A DNA stretch of 7,196 bases. Source: an uncultured Oscillospiraceae bacterium. Its GTDB lineage: Bacteria; Bacillota; Clostridia; Oscillospirales; Oscillospiraceae. A model generated the notes under the pieces. It saw only the letters and a list, made by a program, of their open reading frames with translations, was not told where the DNA came from and did not search any database. Both the position numbers and the translations under genes were made by a program. The stretch covers positions 1 to 7,196 of the forward strand of contig CAKTXB010000100.1 of NCBI GenBank assembly GCA_934630555.1. The letters are read 5' to 3'. Shown here in pieces: positions 1 through 6,578 of this stretch (the stretch's first letter is position 1; every line of letters begins with the position of its first letter).

Positions 1-1325
1 ACATCATGGAGGACGTTCTTGAAAAGTACCTGCGCTACGTCGGCTATAACGTCAAGCGCGTTATGAATATTACCGACGTCGGCCACCTGACGAGCGACGC
101 CGACGAGGGCGAGGACAAGATGCTCAAGGGCGCAAAGCGCGAGCACAAGTCCGTCATGGAGATCGCAAAGTTCTACACCGACGCATTCTTCTCCGACTGC
201 GCAAAGCTCAACATCAAGACCCCCGACGTTGTTGAGCCTGCAACGAACTGCATCGACGAGTATATCAAGATCATCACCCGGCTCATGGACACCGGCTATG
301 CCTACTTTGCCGGCGGCAACGTCTACTTTGACACCTCCAGGCTCGAGCGCTACTACGTCTTTAACGACCACGACGCCGAAGACCTCGCCGTCGGCGTCCG
401 TGAGGGCGTGGAGGAGGACACGAACAAGCGCAATAAAAACGACTTTGTCCTCTGGTTCACCAAGTCCAAGTTTGAAGACCAGGCCCTCAAGTGGGATTCT
501 CCGTGGGGAGTTGGCTACCCGGGCTGGCACATCGAGTGCTCCGGCATCTCCCTCAAGCATCTGGGCGAATACCTCGATATTCACTGCGGCGGCATTGACA
601 ATGCCTTCCCGCACCATACAAACGAAATCGCCCAGTCTGAAAGCTACCTTGGCCACCCGTGGTGTCACTACTGGATGCACGTGCTGCACCTGAACACGTC
701 CAGCGGCAAAATGTCCAAATCCAAGGGGGAATTCCTCACCGTGAGCCTGCTGGAGCAGAAGGGCTACGACCCGCTGGCCTACCGCCTGTTCTGTCTGCAA
801 AGCCACTACCGCAAGAGCCTCGTGTTCACGTGGGAGAACCTCGACAACGCCGCCGGGACCTACCAGAAGCTCCTGTCGAAGATCGCCGCGCTGAAACCGT
901 CGAATGACGCGATCGACGAGGCCACCGTCGCCGCCCTGCGTGAAAGGTTCAACAAGGCGCTCGGCAATGACCTCAACACCTCGCTCGCCGTTACCGCACT
1001 CTACGATGCGCTGAAATATCCCACCAACGATGCAACCAAGCTCTTCATTCTGGATGATTTTGACCGTGTTTTGAGCCTTGATCTGCTCAAAAAAGCCGAT
1101 AAGATCCGCAAATTGAACGCATCTGTGCAGCCTTCGGCCGTGTCGTATCAGGTCGTTTCCGAGTCCGGCGAGCAGAACGAGGCCATCGAGTCCAGGATCC
1201 GCGCCCGCCAGGAAGCGAAAAAGGCCAAAGATTTCGCAAAAGCCGACGCTATCCGCGACGAACTCAAAGCCCAGGGCATCGAGATCACTGACGTGCCCGG
1301 CGGCGCAAAGTGGAAACGCGCCTAA
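1..1325 (+). CDS. cysS: Cysteinyl-tRNA synthetase, 5' end cut off by the window
   Basis: Class I aminoacyl-tRNA synthetase that activates cysteine with ATP and charges tRNA-Cys in the cytoplasm. The reading frame is open to the window edge: the codon before the first ATG (6) reads Ile and the frame matches family sequence there (YIMEDVLEKYLRYVGYNV). The true start and the HIGH signature with the first zinc Cys therefore lie upstream, and ATG 6 is internal. Visible hallmarks are GWHIEC with a zinc-ligand Cys (537-539), FPHHTNEIAQS with zinc His (612-614) and Glu (624-626), and the KMSKS ATP loop (708-722, GKMSKSKG). The C-terminal anticodon-binding tail is typical (AKADAIRDELKAQGIEITDVPGG). 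Oddity: after NITDV the chain has GHLTSDADEGEDKM, where the Bacillus enzyme has DDKLI; this makes a longer connecting segment and a divergent CysRS subtype. It is followed directly by a strong terminator, so it is the last gene of its transcript. Function is secure; whether a second cysS exists in the genome cannot be seen. Confidence 0.96.
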   Translation, partial: IMEDVLEKYLRYVGYNVKRVMNITDVGHLTSDADEGEDKMLKGAKREHKSVMEIAKFYTDAFFSDCAKLNIKTPDVVEPATNCIDEYIKIITRLMDTGYAYFAGGNVYFDTSRLERYYVFNDHDAEDLAVGVREGVEEDTNKRNKNDFVLWFTKSKFEDQALKWDSPWGVGYPGWHIECSGISLKHLGEYLDIHCGGIDNAFPHHTNEIAQSESYLGHPWCHYWMHVLHLNTSSGKMSKSKGEFLTVSLLEQKGYDPLAYRLFCLQSHYRKSLVFTWENLDNAAGTYQKLLSKIAALKPSNDAIDEATVAALRERFNKALGNDLNTSLAVTALYDALKYPTNDATKLFILDDFDRVLSLDLLKKADKIRKLNASVQPSAVSYQVVSESGEQNEAIESRIRARQEAKKAKDFAKADAIRDELKAQGIEITDVPGGAKWKRA

Positions 1326-1351
1326 CCGTATGGGATCACATTAAAACGCAC

Positions 1352-1388
1352 AAAACCCCGCAGATTTTTTAAAATCTGCGGGGTTTTT
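1352..1388 (+). terminator. Intrinsic terminator after cysS
   Basis: A perfect 17-bp inverted repeat: left arm AAAACCCCGCAGATTTT (1352-1368), TT at the apex, and right arm 1371-1387 running into five T (1384-1388). It starts 27 bases past the cysS stop. The GC-rich lower stem followed by a T-run fits Rho-independent termination on the plus strand. The A-run on the left side could also let it work in the other direction, stopping any read-through from the minus-strand operon. Confidence 0.93.
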
Positions 1389-1401
1389 ATACTGATATTC
1401 A

Positions 1402-1438
1402 ATTAAAAACTTTCATTCCTTGCATGGAAGTTTTTAAT
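1402..1438. repeat. AT-rich imperfect inverted repeat
   Basis: Left arm ATTAAAAACTT (1402-1412) and right arm AAGTTTTTAAT (1428-1438) are exact complements, 11 bp. The 15-base centre can add a CC/GG pair (1418-1419 with 1426-1427) below a TTGCAT loop. The stem is almost all A/T and is not followed by a T-run on either strand, so it is unlikely to be a standard terminator. It is the second of four inverted repeats between cysS and the minus-strand operon. Confidence 0.6.
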
Positions 1439-1459
1439 ATGAAGATCATTATGAGACGA

Positions 1460-1490
1460 GATCCCGTGATTTTATCAAAATCACGGGATC
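1460..1490. repeat. Perfect inverted repeat, 14 bp arms
   Basis: Left arm GATCCCGTGATTTT (1460-1473), three-base apex ATC, and right arm AAAATCACGGGATC (1477-1490) with no mismatch. The layout (C/G-rich base, TTTT/AAAA near the apex) is like the cysS terminator, but neither strand has a T-run after the stem, so termination is doubtful. It would form a very stable hairpin in RNA from either strand. Confidence 0.75.
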
Positions 1491-1511
1491 GGTTGCGTCA
1501 AAGGCGGAACC

Positions 1512-1538
1512 TTTCTGATTAAAGAATTTAATCAGAAA
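1512..1538. repeat. Perfect inverted repeat, 12 bp arms
   Basis: Left arm TTTCTGATTAAA (1512-1523), apex GAA, and right arm TTTAATCAGAAA (1527-1538), all paired. A smaller hairpin (AAAGG 1500-1504 with CCTTT 1510-1514) overlaps its left foot, so the two could be alternatives. No T-run follows. No gene can be assigned to it. Confidence 0.7.
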
Positions 1539-1558
1539 ATAGTATTACAATGTTTCTG

Positions 1559-1599
1559 AAAAAACGGCAGGGGAGCGGCCGCCATGGATCGAGCCGTTT
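1559..1599 (-). terminator. Possible weak terminator of the P-II/DUF1538 operon
   Basis: Read on the minus strand, 18 bases past the stop of the P-II-like gene, AAACGGC (plus 1593-1599) pairs with GCCGTTT (plus 1562-1568) and runs into six T (plus 1559-1564). The 24-base interior contains the self-complementary GCGGCCGC (1575-1582). The stem is short, shares three bases with the T-run, and has a large loop, so this is only a candidate. The hairpins further downstream could also serve. Confidence 0.35.
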
Positions 1600-1616
1600 C
1601 GACCGCGCACGACAGC

Positions 1617-2285
1617 TTATGACTCGTCGCGTTCCCGCAGACCGGCCACCGCCGAGATAGGCAGCGAGAAGCAGATGGCCCCCGCTTTTGTCGCCGGGCC
1701 CGCTTTTTCGTGGATGGCCTGCATAATACCTGCTTTTTCGTCTGCATGTGCCACAATGTACACAACGTCCTTTTCATCGGCCAGCCGCACGCCAAAAAAC
1801 GACTCACTGCGCGTTTTTCCCGTACCTTTCGCGTGTAAAACCGTACCGCCGCCTGCACCGGCGCTGCGCGCCGCGTCCATCACTGCGTCGCTGTAGCCCT
1901 CGTTCAGAATGACCATAATGAGTTCGTGCGCAAATTCCATAGCCGGTTTTCCTCCCAGTTCCGCCGTTTCAGCAAGATATTGCAGCGTCCGACCGCCTGC
2001 GACACTCTTAAGCGGCACGGCCATCATCACGCCGTTGCCCGGAATATCGATACGCAGCCGCCGCTTGCTGGCCTTGAAGATCTGCCGCATCTGCTCCGCA
2101 GTCGAAACAGTGCTGATCACAGCCTTTTCCGTCGCGTCCAGTCCATAATTGGAAAGATGTTCCCCCGTAGCCGTGCCGCGGCCCAGCTTTGTCAGCACCA
2201 GCGAAACGTCCGCCTGCGCATATACATTCGACACATCCTCTGCATTTTCGCGGTCTGTAATTGTGATCAGATAGTAAAGCTCCAT
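1617..2285 (-). CDS. Tandem two-domain P-II-like regulatory protein
   Basis: A soluble 222-residue protein made of two P-II-like (GlnB/GlnK-fold) domains, about residues 1-100 and 115-222. The halves can be lined up by eye: LTKLGRGTAT (31-40) with LHAKGTGKTR (150-159), both at the turn before the T-loop; EKAVISTVSTAEQMRQIF (53-70) with EKDVVYIVAHADEKAGIMQ (171-189); and GNGVMMAVPLKSVAGG (83-98) with AGAICFSLPISAVAGL (201-216). Classical GlnB is about 112 residues with one domain, so this is a double-length form. The T-loops look short and the usual uridylylated Tyr context is absent, so GlnD control is unlikely. Start ATG 2285 was chosen over an in-frame TTG at 2300 because GGGAGG (2293-2298) sits 7 bases before it; that TTG overlaps this site. 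Its A overlaps the TGA stop of the DUF1538 gene (TGATG), implying translational coupling. It probably binds a nucleotide or similar ligand and regulates the neighbouring transporter; this role is inferred. Confidence 0.85.
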   Translation of the reverse strand: MELYYLITITDRENAEDVSNVYAQADVSLVLTKLGRGTATGEHLSNYGLDATEKAVISTVSTAEQMRQIFKASKRRLRIDIPGNGVMMAVPLKSVAGGRTLQYLAETAELGGKPAMEFAHELIMVILNEGYSDAVMDAARSAGAGGGTVLHAKGTGKTRSESFFGVRLADEKDVVYIVAHADEKAGIMQAIHEKAGPATKAGAICFSLPISAVAGLRERDES

Positions 2286-3811
2286 CAAACCGCCTCCCAA
2301 AGTTCGACAATGTCGTTGTCGCCAAAGGTCGCTTCCAGCGAGATCGCCGGCTTTTTGTGCGATTTCAGCACATAAATGCCGCCCATGACCTGCACCGTGA
2401 TCAGCGGCATCATCGCGACCAGCGCCACGATACCAAACGCATCCGTCATCACATTACCGCCCAGCGCCGTGCAGGCACCCATGGCCAGCGGCAGCATAAA
2501 GGTGGCCGTCAGCGGGCCGGAGGCTACGCCGCCGGAGTCAAAGGCAATGGCTGTAAACGTCCGCGGCACAAAGAAGCTCAATCCCAGCGCCACGGCATAC
2601 CCAGGGATCAGGAAGTACAGGATGGGAACGCCGGTCAGAACACGCACCATAGCCAGTCCGTTCGCCAATGCAACAGCGATCGACAAACTCAGACCCATTG
2701 CCCGGGCAGAGATCGCCCCGGAAGTCAGTTCTTCGACCTGTTTGTTCAAAATATACACGGCCGGCTCTGCGCTAATGATGAACCAGCCCATCAGCATGGC
2801 CAGCGGAATGAGCAGCAGCTGCATCCCATGCTCCACCAGCGCGCCGCCCAGCACATACCCCAGCGGCGAAAAGCCCACGTTCACACCTGTGAGGAACAGC
2901 ACCAGCCCCGCAAACGTATAGCCGACACCGATGAGGATCTTCAGAAACGGCAATCTGCGCAAATGCAGCGCAAACACCTGAAAAATCAGAAAAAATACAA
3001 AAATCGGCAGCAATGCCAGCGCGATCTCGGCCAGATAATCCGGAAGCGCGTGCAGATAATCCGCGCCCAGCTGTACGCTGGTCTCAATGGCTGACACGGT
3101 CATTTCCGCACCTGCGCTCGTGTCCGGGTGATAGATCAGCCCCAGCAGCATGACGGCCAGCACCGGCCCAATGGAACACAGCGCCACAAGGCCAAAGCTG
3201 TCGGTTTTTGCATTTTCGTCGCTTCGGATGGATGCAACACCCACGCCAAGCGCCATAATAAACGGCACAGTCATCGGCCCGGTCGTCACCCCGCCAGAGT
3301 CAAACGCAACTGATAAAATACCACGATCCGACAAAAAGGCCCCCACAAACACGAGCACATAAAAAAAGATAAGCAGCGTCCGCAGCGAAATACGGAACAA
3401 AATACGGGCCATGCACAGCATCAAAAACAGCCCAACGCCGACGGAAACCGTCAGGATCAGCGATGTTTTGTTGATGGCCGGCACGTTTGCGGCCAGCACC
3501 TGCAGATCTGGCTCAGCCATGGTGATGGCGACGCCCAGCAAAAAGCTCACGCCCAAAATAAACCAGAGCTTGCGCGACTTCGTCATCCGCGCGCCGATCA
3601 AATTGCCGATCCGTGACATGGACAGATCTGCTCCCAGTGTGAACAGCCCCATGCCGGCAATGAGCAGGGCAGAGCCGAACAAAAACGAGAGCATCAGTCC
3701 AACGTCGACCGGCACGAGCACAAGGCACAGCACCGCAACAATGGCCGTGACCGGCAGAACGGAGGCGGCAGCCTCCCGTAGTTTTTCCGACAAAACGTGT
3801 TTTTGACGCAA
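2285..3811 (-). CDS. DUF1538 (UmpAB-type) polytopic membrane protein with two homologous halves
   Basis: A 508-residue integral membrane protein with roughly a dozen hydrophobic segments and no signal peptide. It is built of two DUF1538 repeats. Matching motifs are LFTLGADLSMSRIG (56-69) and LFLTGVNVGFSPLG (305-318); AEP (99-101 and 348-350); AFDSGGVTTGP (169-179) and AFDSGGVASGP (423-433); and DSFG (204-207) and DAFG (457-460). Conserved Asp and Glu within membrane segments suit cation transport. From memory, a two-protein family member from Halomonas (UmpAB) was reported as a Na+(Li+,K+)/H+ antiporter; here both halves are in one chain. Substrate and direction are not shown by the sequence. 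The start is TTG 3811, with AAAGGAAG (3819-3826) 7 bases upstream and a promoter at 3843-3872. Longer readings to ATG 4006 would cross that promoter and run antisense into polA. First gene of a two-gene operon with the P-II-like protein. Confidence 0.86.
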   Translation of the reverse strand: MRQKHVLSEKLREAAASVLPVTAIVAVLCLVLVPVDVGLMLSFLFGSALLIAGMGLFTLGADLSMSRIGNLIGARMTKSRKLWFILGVSFLLGVAITMAEPDLQVLAANVPAINKTSLILTVSVGVGLFLMLCMARILFRISLRTLLIFFYVLVFVGAFLSDRGILSVAFDSGGVTTGPMTVPFIMALGVGVASIRSDENAKTDSFGLVALCSIGPVLAVMLLGLIYHPDTSAGAEMTVSAIETSVQLGADYLHALPDYLAEIALALLPIFVFFLIFQVFALHLRRLPFLKILIGVGYTFAGLVLFLTGVNVGFSPLGYVLGGALVEHGMQLLLIPLAMLMGWFIISAEPAVYILNKQVEELTSGAISARAMGLSLSIAVALANGLAMVRVLTGVPILYFLIPGYAVALGLSFFVPRTFTAIAFDSGGVASGPLTATFMLPLAMGACTALGGNVMTDAFGIVALVAMMPLITVQVMGGIYVLKSHKKPAISLEATFGDNDIVELWEAV

Positions 3812-3831
3812 ATCACTTCTTCCTTTCTGCG

Positions 3832-3855
3832 TTTCTGGAAACATTTTACCAGAAA
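3832..3855. promoter_or_regulatory. Candidate operator over the DUF1538 operon promoter
   Basis: Inverted repeat TTTCTGG (3832-3838) and CCAGAAA (3849-3855) with a 10-base spacer. It covers the proposed -10 of the minus-strand operon and the expected transcription start. Much of one arm lies upstream of the start, so it would not form a hairpin in the mRNA. A dimeric DNA-binding protein is the more likely reader. A single 7-bp repeat can arise by chance. Confidence 0.35.
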
Positions 3856-3872
3856 AGCAGGAAAAATGCCAG
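3843..3872 (-). promoter_or_regulatory. Sigma-70/A-type promoter of the DUF1538-P-II operon
   Basis: On the minus strand: -35 CTGGCA (3867-3872, 4 of 6 to TTGACA), an 18-base spacer, and an extended -10 TGG-TAAAAT (hexamer 3843-3848, 5 of 6 to TATAAT). The expected start near 3836 gives a leader of about 25 bases with the AAAGGAAG ribosome site and TTG start. This is the main reason for rejecting the upstream starts of the DUF1538 gene. Confidence 0.6.
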
Positions 3873-3916
3873 CGGAAAATTGGAAATAATCCGTGAACAA
3901 TGCGCGCCATTTCAGA

Positions 3917-3945
3917 TTGAAAGCAAGGTGGTTTTGTGATAGACT
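3917..3945 (+). promoter_or_regulatory. Sigma-70/A-type promoter of polA-rimI-tsaD
   Basis: -35 TTGAAA (3917-3922, 5 of 6), a 17-base spacer, and an extended -10 TGA-TAGACT (hexamer 3940-3945, 4 of 6). The expected start near 3952 leaves about 20 bases before the polA ATG, including GAGAGGG. It is back-to-back with the minus-strand promoter; the two -35 boxes are 44 bases apart. Confidence 0.6.
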
Positions 3946-3971
3946 GTATTCGGAAAGAGAGGGCTTTTTCA

Positions 3972-6578
3972 ATGAAACTGATGATTTTGGACGGCAACAG
4001 CATCATGAACCGAGCGTTTTACGGTGTGCGCCTGCTCACTACGCGTGATGGGCTGTATACAAATGCGATTTTCGGCTTTCTGAACATTCTGGAAAAGCTC
4101 CGGGCCGACGAACAGCCGGATGCGCTGTGCGTCGCCTTTGACCTGAAGGCACCTACGTTCCGCCACGAGCAGTACGATGGTTACAAAGCCACGCGCCACG
4201 CCATGCCGGATGAGCTTGTAGCGCAGATGCCGCTCATCAAGGACGTGCTGCGCGCCATGAATATCCCCGTTTATGAATGCACCGGCTGGGAGGCTGACGA
4301 CGTGATCGGCACGGCGGCGAAAAAATGCGCTGAAACGGGCTGGGATTGCGTCATTGTCACCGGCGACCGCGATAGCCTGCAGCTTGTGCGCGAACATGTT
4401 TTTGTCAAACTTGTCGTCACGCGCATGGGGAAAACTACGCAGACACTCTATGACGAAGAAACGTTCCGCGCACAGTACGGCTTCGATCCCATTCATCTCA
4501 TCGATCTTAAAAGCCTCATGGGCGACTCGTCAGACAACATTCCCGGCGTGCCGGGTGTGGGCGAAAAAACGGCGATGGCGCTGCTGCTGGAATACGGCTC
4601 ACTGGACGGCATTTACGCGCATCTGGACGATATAAAAGATTCTGTGCGCAAAAAGCTCGAAGCCGGACGTGAAAGCGCCTATATGAGCTACGATCTGGCG
4701 ACCATTCGCTGTGAAGCGCCCGTTGACTTTGAACCGGCGCGGAACGCCGTGCAGCCGCCGGATGAGGACGCCCTGTATGCACTGTTTTTAAAGCTGGAGT
4801 TTACGCGCCTGATTGCGCGCTACGGCCTGCACGCGCCGCAGAAAAAAGCACCGCAGGACGCGGTGGCGGGCGTTTGCAGCACAGAACGCGTGACGACCGC
4901 CGAGCGCGCGCAGGAAATTGCCGCGCAGCTGCGTAAAAAAGATTATGTAACTGTATATGCGCCAGACGGCCTGTCGGAAATCACAGTCACAACAGAGGAA
5001 TTTTGCTATATTTTTACCGACGACGCTGCGCTGGATAATAAGTTTATGTCAACTCTTTTTGGCGCGGATGTCAAAAAAGTAACGCATGATGCCAAGGCGC
5101 TTCAGCGGATGCTGCTGGGCGCGCACTGGCCGGCGGAGGGTTTTGTGTTTGACACGGCGCTGGCGGCCTATGACCTGGACGCAACGCAGGGCAAATACGA
5201 TCTGGACCGACTGGCAGCGGAATATCTGAACTGCACCATTGGCCGCCCCGATGCGGCAGAATGCGATGCGGAAACAGCGCACATGGGCACACGTCTTGCC
5301 GAATGTGCTGCCGTGCAGGCGTTATACGGCGTACTGCGCGAAAAGCTGATAGAAAACGGCATGGAGCGACTGTATTTTGACATCGAGCTTCCACTGTGCG
5401 CCGTGCTGGCGCGGATGGAAACGGCAGGCGTGCACGTGGACCAGTTTGCGCTCATCTCGTTCGGCAATCTGTTGGAAGCAGGTATTACACGCACGCAGCA
5501 GACCATCTTTCGCTATGCCGGCGAGGAATTTAACATCAACTCCACGCAGGCGCTTGGCAGGATCCTGTTTGAAAAGCTGGAGCTGCCGCCGCTGAAAAAA
5601 ACGCAGCGCGGATATTCGACGAACGCTGAGGTGCTGGAAAAGCTGCGCAGCAAGCACCCCATCATCGACGCAGTTTTGGAATATCGTTCTCTGACCAAGC
5701 TCAAATCGACATATGCCGACGGGCTGGTAAAGCAGATCGCGGACGATGGGCGCATCCACACCACGTTCCAGAACATGGTCACGGCCACGGGGCGGCTGTC
5801 CTCCACCGAGCCGAATCTCCAGAACATTCCCGTGCGCACAGAGCTTGGCAGCGAGATCCGCAAAATGTTCGTGCCGCAGGACGGCTGCGTATTTGTGGAC
5901 GCGGACTACAGCCAGATCGAGCTGCGCGTGCTGGCGCACGTGGCGCAGGATGCGCAGATGCAGCAGGCATTCTCGTCCGGCATGGACATCCACACAGCCA
6001 CGGCGGCACAGGTGTTCGGCGTTTCGCCGGAGGACGTCACGCCGCTCATGCGCCGGCAGGCCAAGGCTGTGAACTTCGGTATTGTATACGGCATTTCCGA
6101 GTTCTCACTGGCCGAGGACATCGGTGTGAGCCGCAAGGAAGCAAAGGAATACATCGACACCTATCTGGCCAATTTCTCCGGCGTGCGTGCCTATATGCAC
6201 GACATTGTGGCGCAGGCCAAGCGTGATGGCTATGTGACTACACTGTTTGGCCGCCGGCGGATGCTGCCGGAGCTTAAGAGCAGCAACTATAACGTTCGCT
6301 CGTTCGGCGAGCGCGTAGCGCTCAACACGCCCATTCAGGGCACGGCGGCGGACATCATCAAAATCGCCATGCTGCGTGTGGACGCAGCGCTGCGCCGGGA
6401 AAAGCTGCACGCCCGGCTGCTGCTGCAGGTACATGACGAACTGATCGTGGAGTGTCCGCTCATAGAAGCAGAGCGCGTGCAGAAGCTCATGACAGAGCAG
6501 ATGGAACACGCGGTGGAGCTGTCGGTGCCCCTGGTCGCAGAGGCAAAGACCGGTGCAAGCTGGTATGAGGCAAAGTGA
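3972..6578 (+). CDS. polA: DNA polymerase I
   Basis: An 868-residue family A polymerase that fills gaps and removes RNA primers and damaged strands. The N-terminal 5' nuclease (about 1-290) has LDGNSIMNRAFYG at the start, GWEADDVIG, TGDRDS (D132, D134) and GDSSDNIPGVPGVG (D185, D188), with the helix-hairpin-helix. The middle domain (about 300-470) is a proofreading fold in decay: the first DxE motif and the YxxxD of the third motif are missing and only an HDAK Asp (373) is left, so 3'-5' exonuclease is probably absent, as in Bacillus and Taq enzymes. The polymerase domain is intact: TATGRLSSTEPNLQNIP, motif A DYSQIELR (D645), motif B R694-K698-F702-Y706-G, motif C HDE (821-823). Phe at 702 favours discrimination against dideoxynucleotides. 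Start ATG 3972 is preferred, with GAGAGGG (3957-3963) upstream; the in-frame GTG 3936 lies inside the promoter. Its TGA overlaps the rimI ATG. Confidence 0.97.
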   Translation: MKLMILDGNSIMNRAFYGVRLLTTRDGLYTNAIFGFLNILEKLRADEQPDALCVAFDLKAPTFRHEQYDGYKATRHAMPDELVAQMPLIKDVLRAMNIPVYECTGWEADDVIGTAAKKCAETGWDCVIVTGDRDSLQLVREHVFVKLVVTRMGKTTQTLYDEETFRAQYGFDPIHLIDLKSLMGDSSDNIPGVPGVGEKTAMALLLEYGSLDGIYAHLDDIKDSVRKKLEAGRESAYMSYDLATIRCEAPVDFEPARNAVQPPDEDALYALFLKLEFTRLIARYGLHAPQKKAPQDAVAGVCSTERVTTAERAQEIAAQLRKKDYVTVYAPDGLSEITVTTEEFCYIFTDDAALDNKFMSTLFGADVKKVTHDAKALQRMLLGAHWPAEGFVFDTALAAYDLDATQGKYDLDRLAAEYLNCTIGRPDAAECDAETAHMGTRLAECAAVQALYGVLREKLIENGMERLYFDIELPLCAVLARMETAGVHVDQFALISFGNLLEAGITRTQQTIFRYAGEEFNINSTQALGRILFEKLELPPLKKTQRGYSTNAEVLEKLRSKHPIIDAVLEYRSLTKLKSTYADGLVKQIADDGRIHTTFQNMVTATGRLSSTEPNLQNIPVRTELGSEIRKMFVPQDGCVFVDADYSQIELRVLAHVAQDAQMQQAFSSGMDIHTATAAQVFGVSPEDVTPLMRRQAKAVNFGIVYGISEFSLAEDIGVSRKEAKEYIDTYLANFSGVRAYMHDIVAQAKRDGYVTTLFGRRRMLPELKSSNYNVRSFGERVALNTPIQGTAADIIKIAMLRVDAALRREKLHARLLLQVHDELIVECPLIEAERVQKLMTEQMEHAVELSVPLVAEAKTGASWYEAK

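Noticed and set aside
1493..1502. TTGCGTCAAA occurs here and again on the minus strand at the DUF1538 start (3802-3811)
   Set aside because: A single 10-base match with no similarity in the flanks; most likely chance.
1575..1582. GCGGCCGC palindrome
   Set aside because: An eight-base palindrome in GC-rich DNA needs no special explanation; it is noted only as part of the possible weak terminator.
2070..2140. Reading GTGKT in the P-II-like protein as a Walker A loop of an NTPase
   Set aside because: The motif is in the plus-strand equivalent of residues 154-158, sits where the other half has GRGTA before the P-II T-loop, and no Walker B or NTPase fold follows.
2357..3094. Long plus-strand open frame opposite the DUF1538 gene, rich in His, Arg and Gln
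   Set aside because: It is antisense to a clear membrane-protein gene, its composition is what reverse-complemented hydrophobic codons give, and it has no family resemblance.
3936..3971. GTG start giving polA 12 more residues
   Set aside because: It falls within the promoter spacer, upstream of the expected transcript start; the family N-terminus begins at MKLMILDGNS.
3812..4006. 65-residue N-terminal extension of the DUF1538 protein starting at ATG 4006
   Set aside because: It would cross the proposed promoter and overlap the polA start; the added residues are not hydrophobic family sequence, and TTG 3811 has a well-placed ribosome site.
5322..5993. 223-residue minus-strand frame inside polA
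   Set aside because: The polA frame is fully conserved through this stretch; the antisense frame has low-complexity, unrecognisable sequence and no ribosome site I can see.
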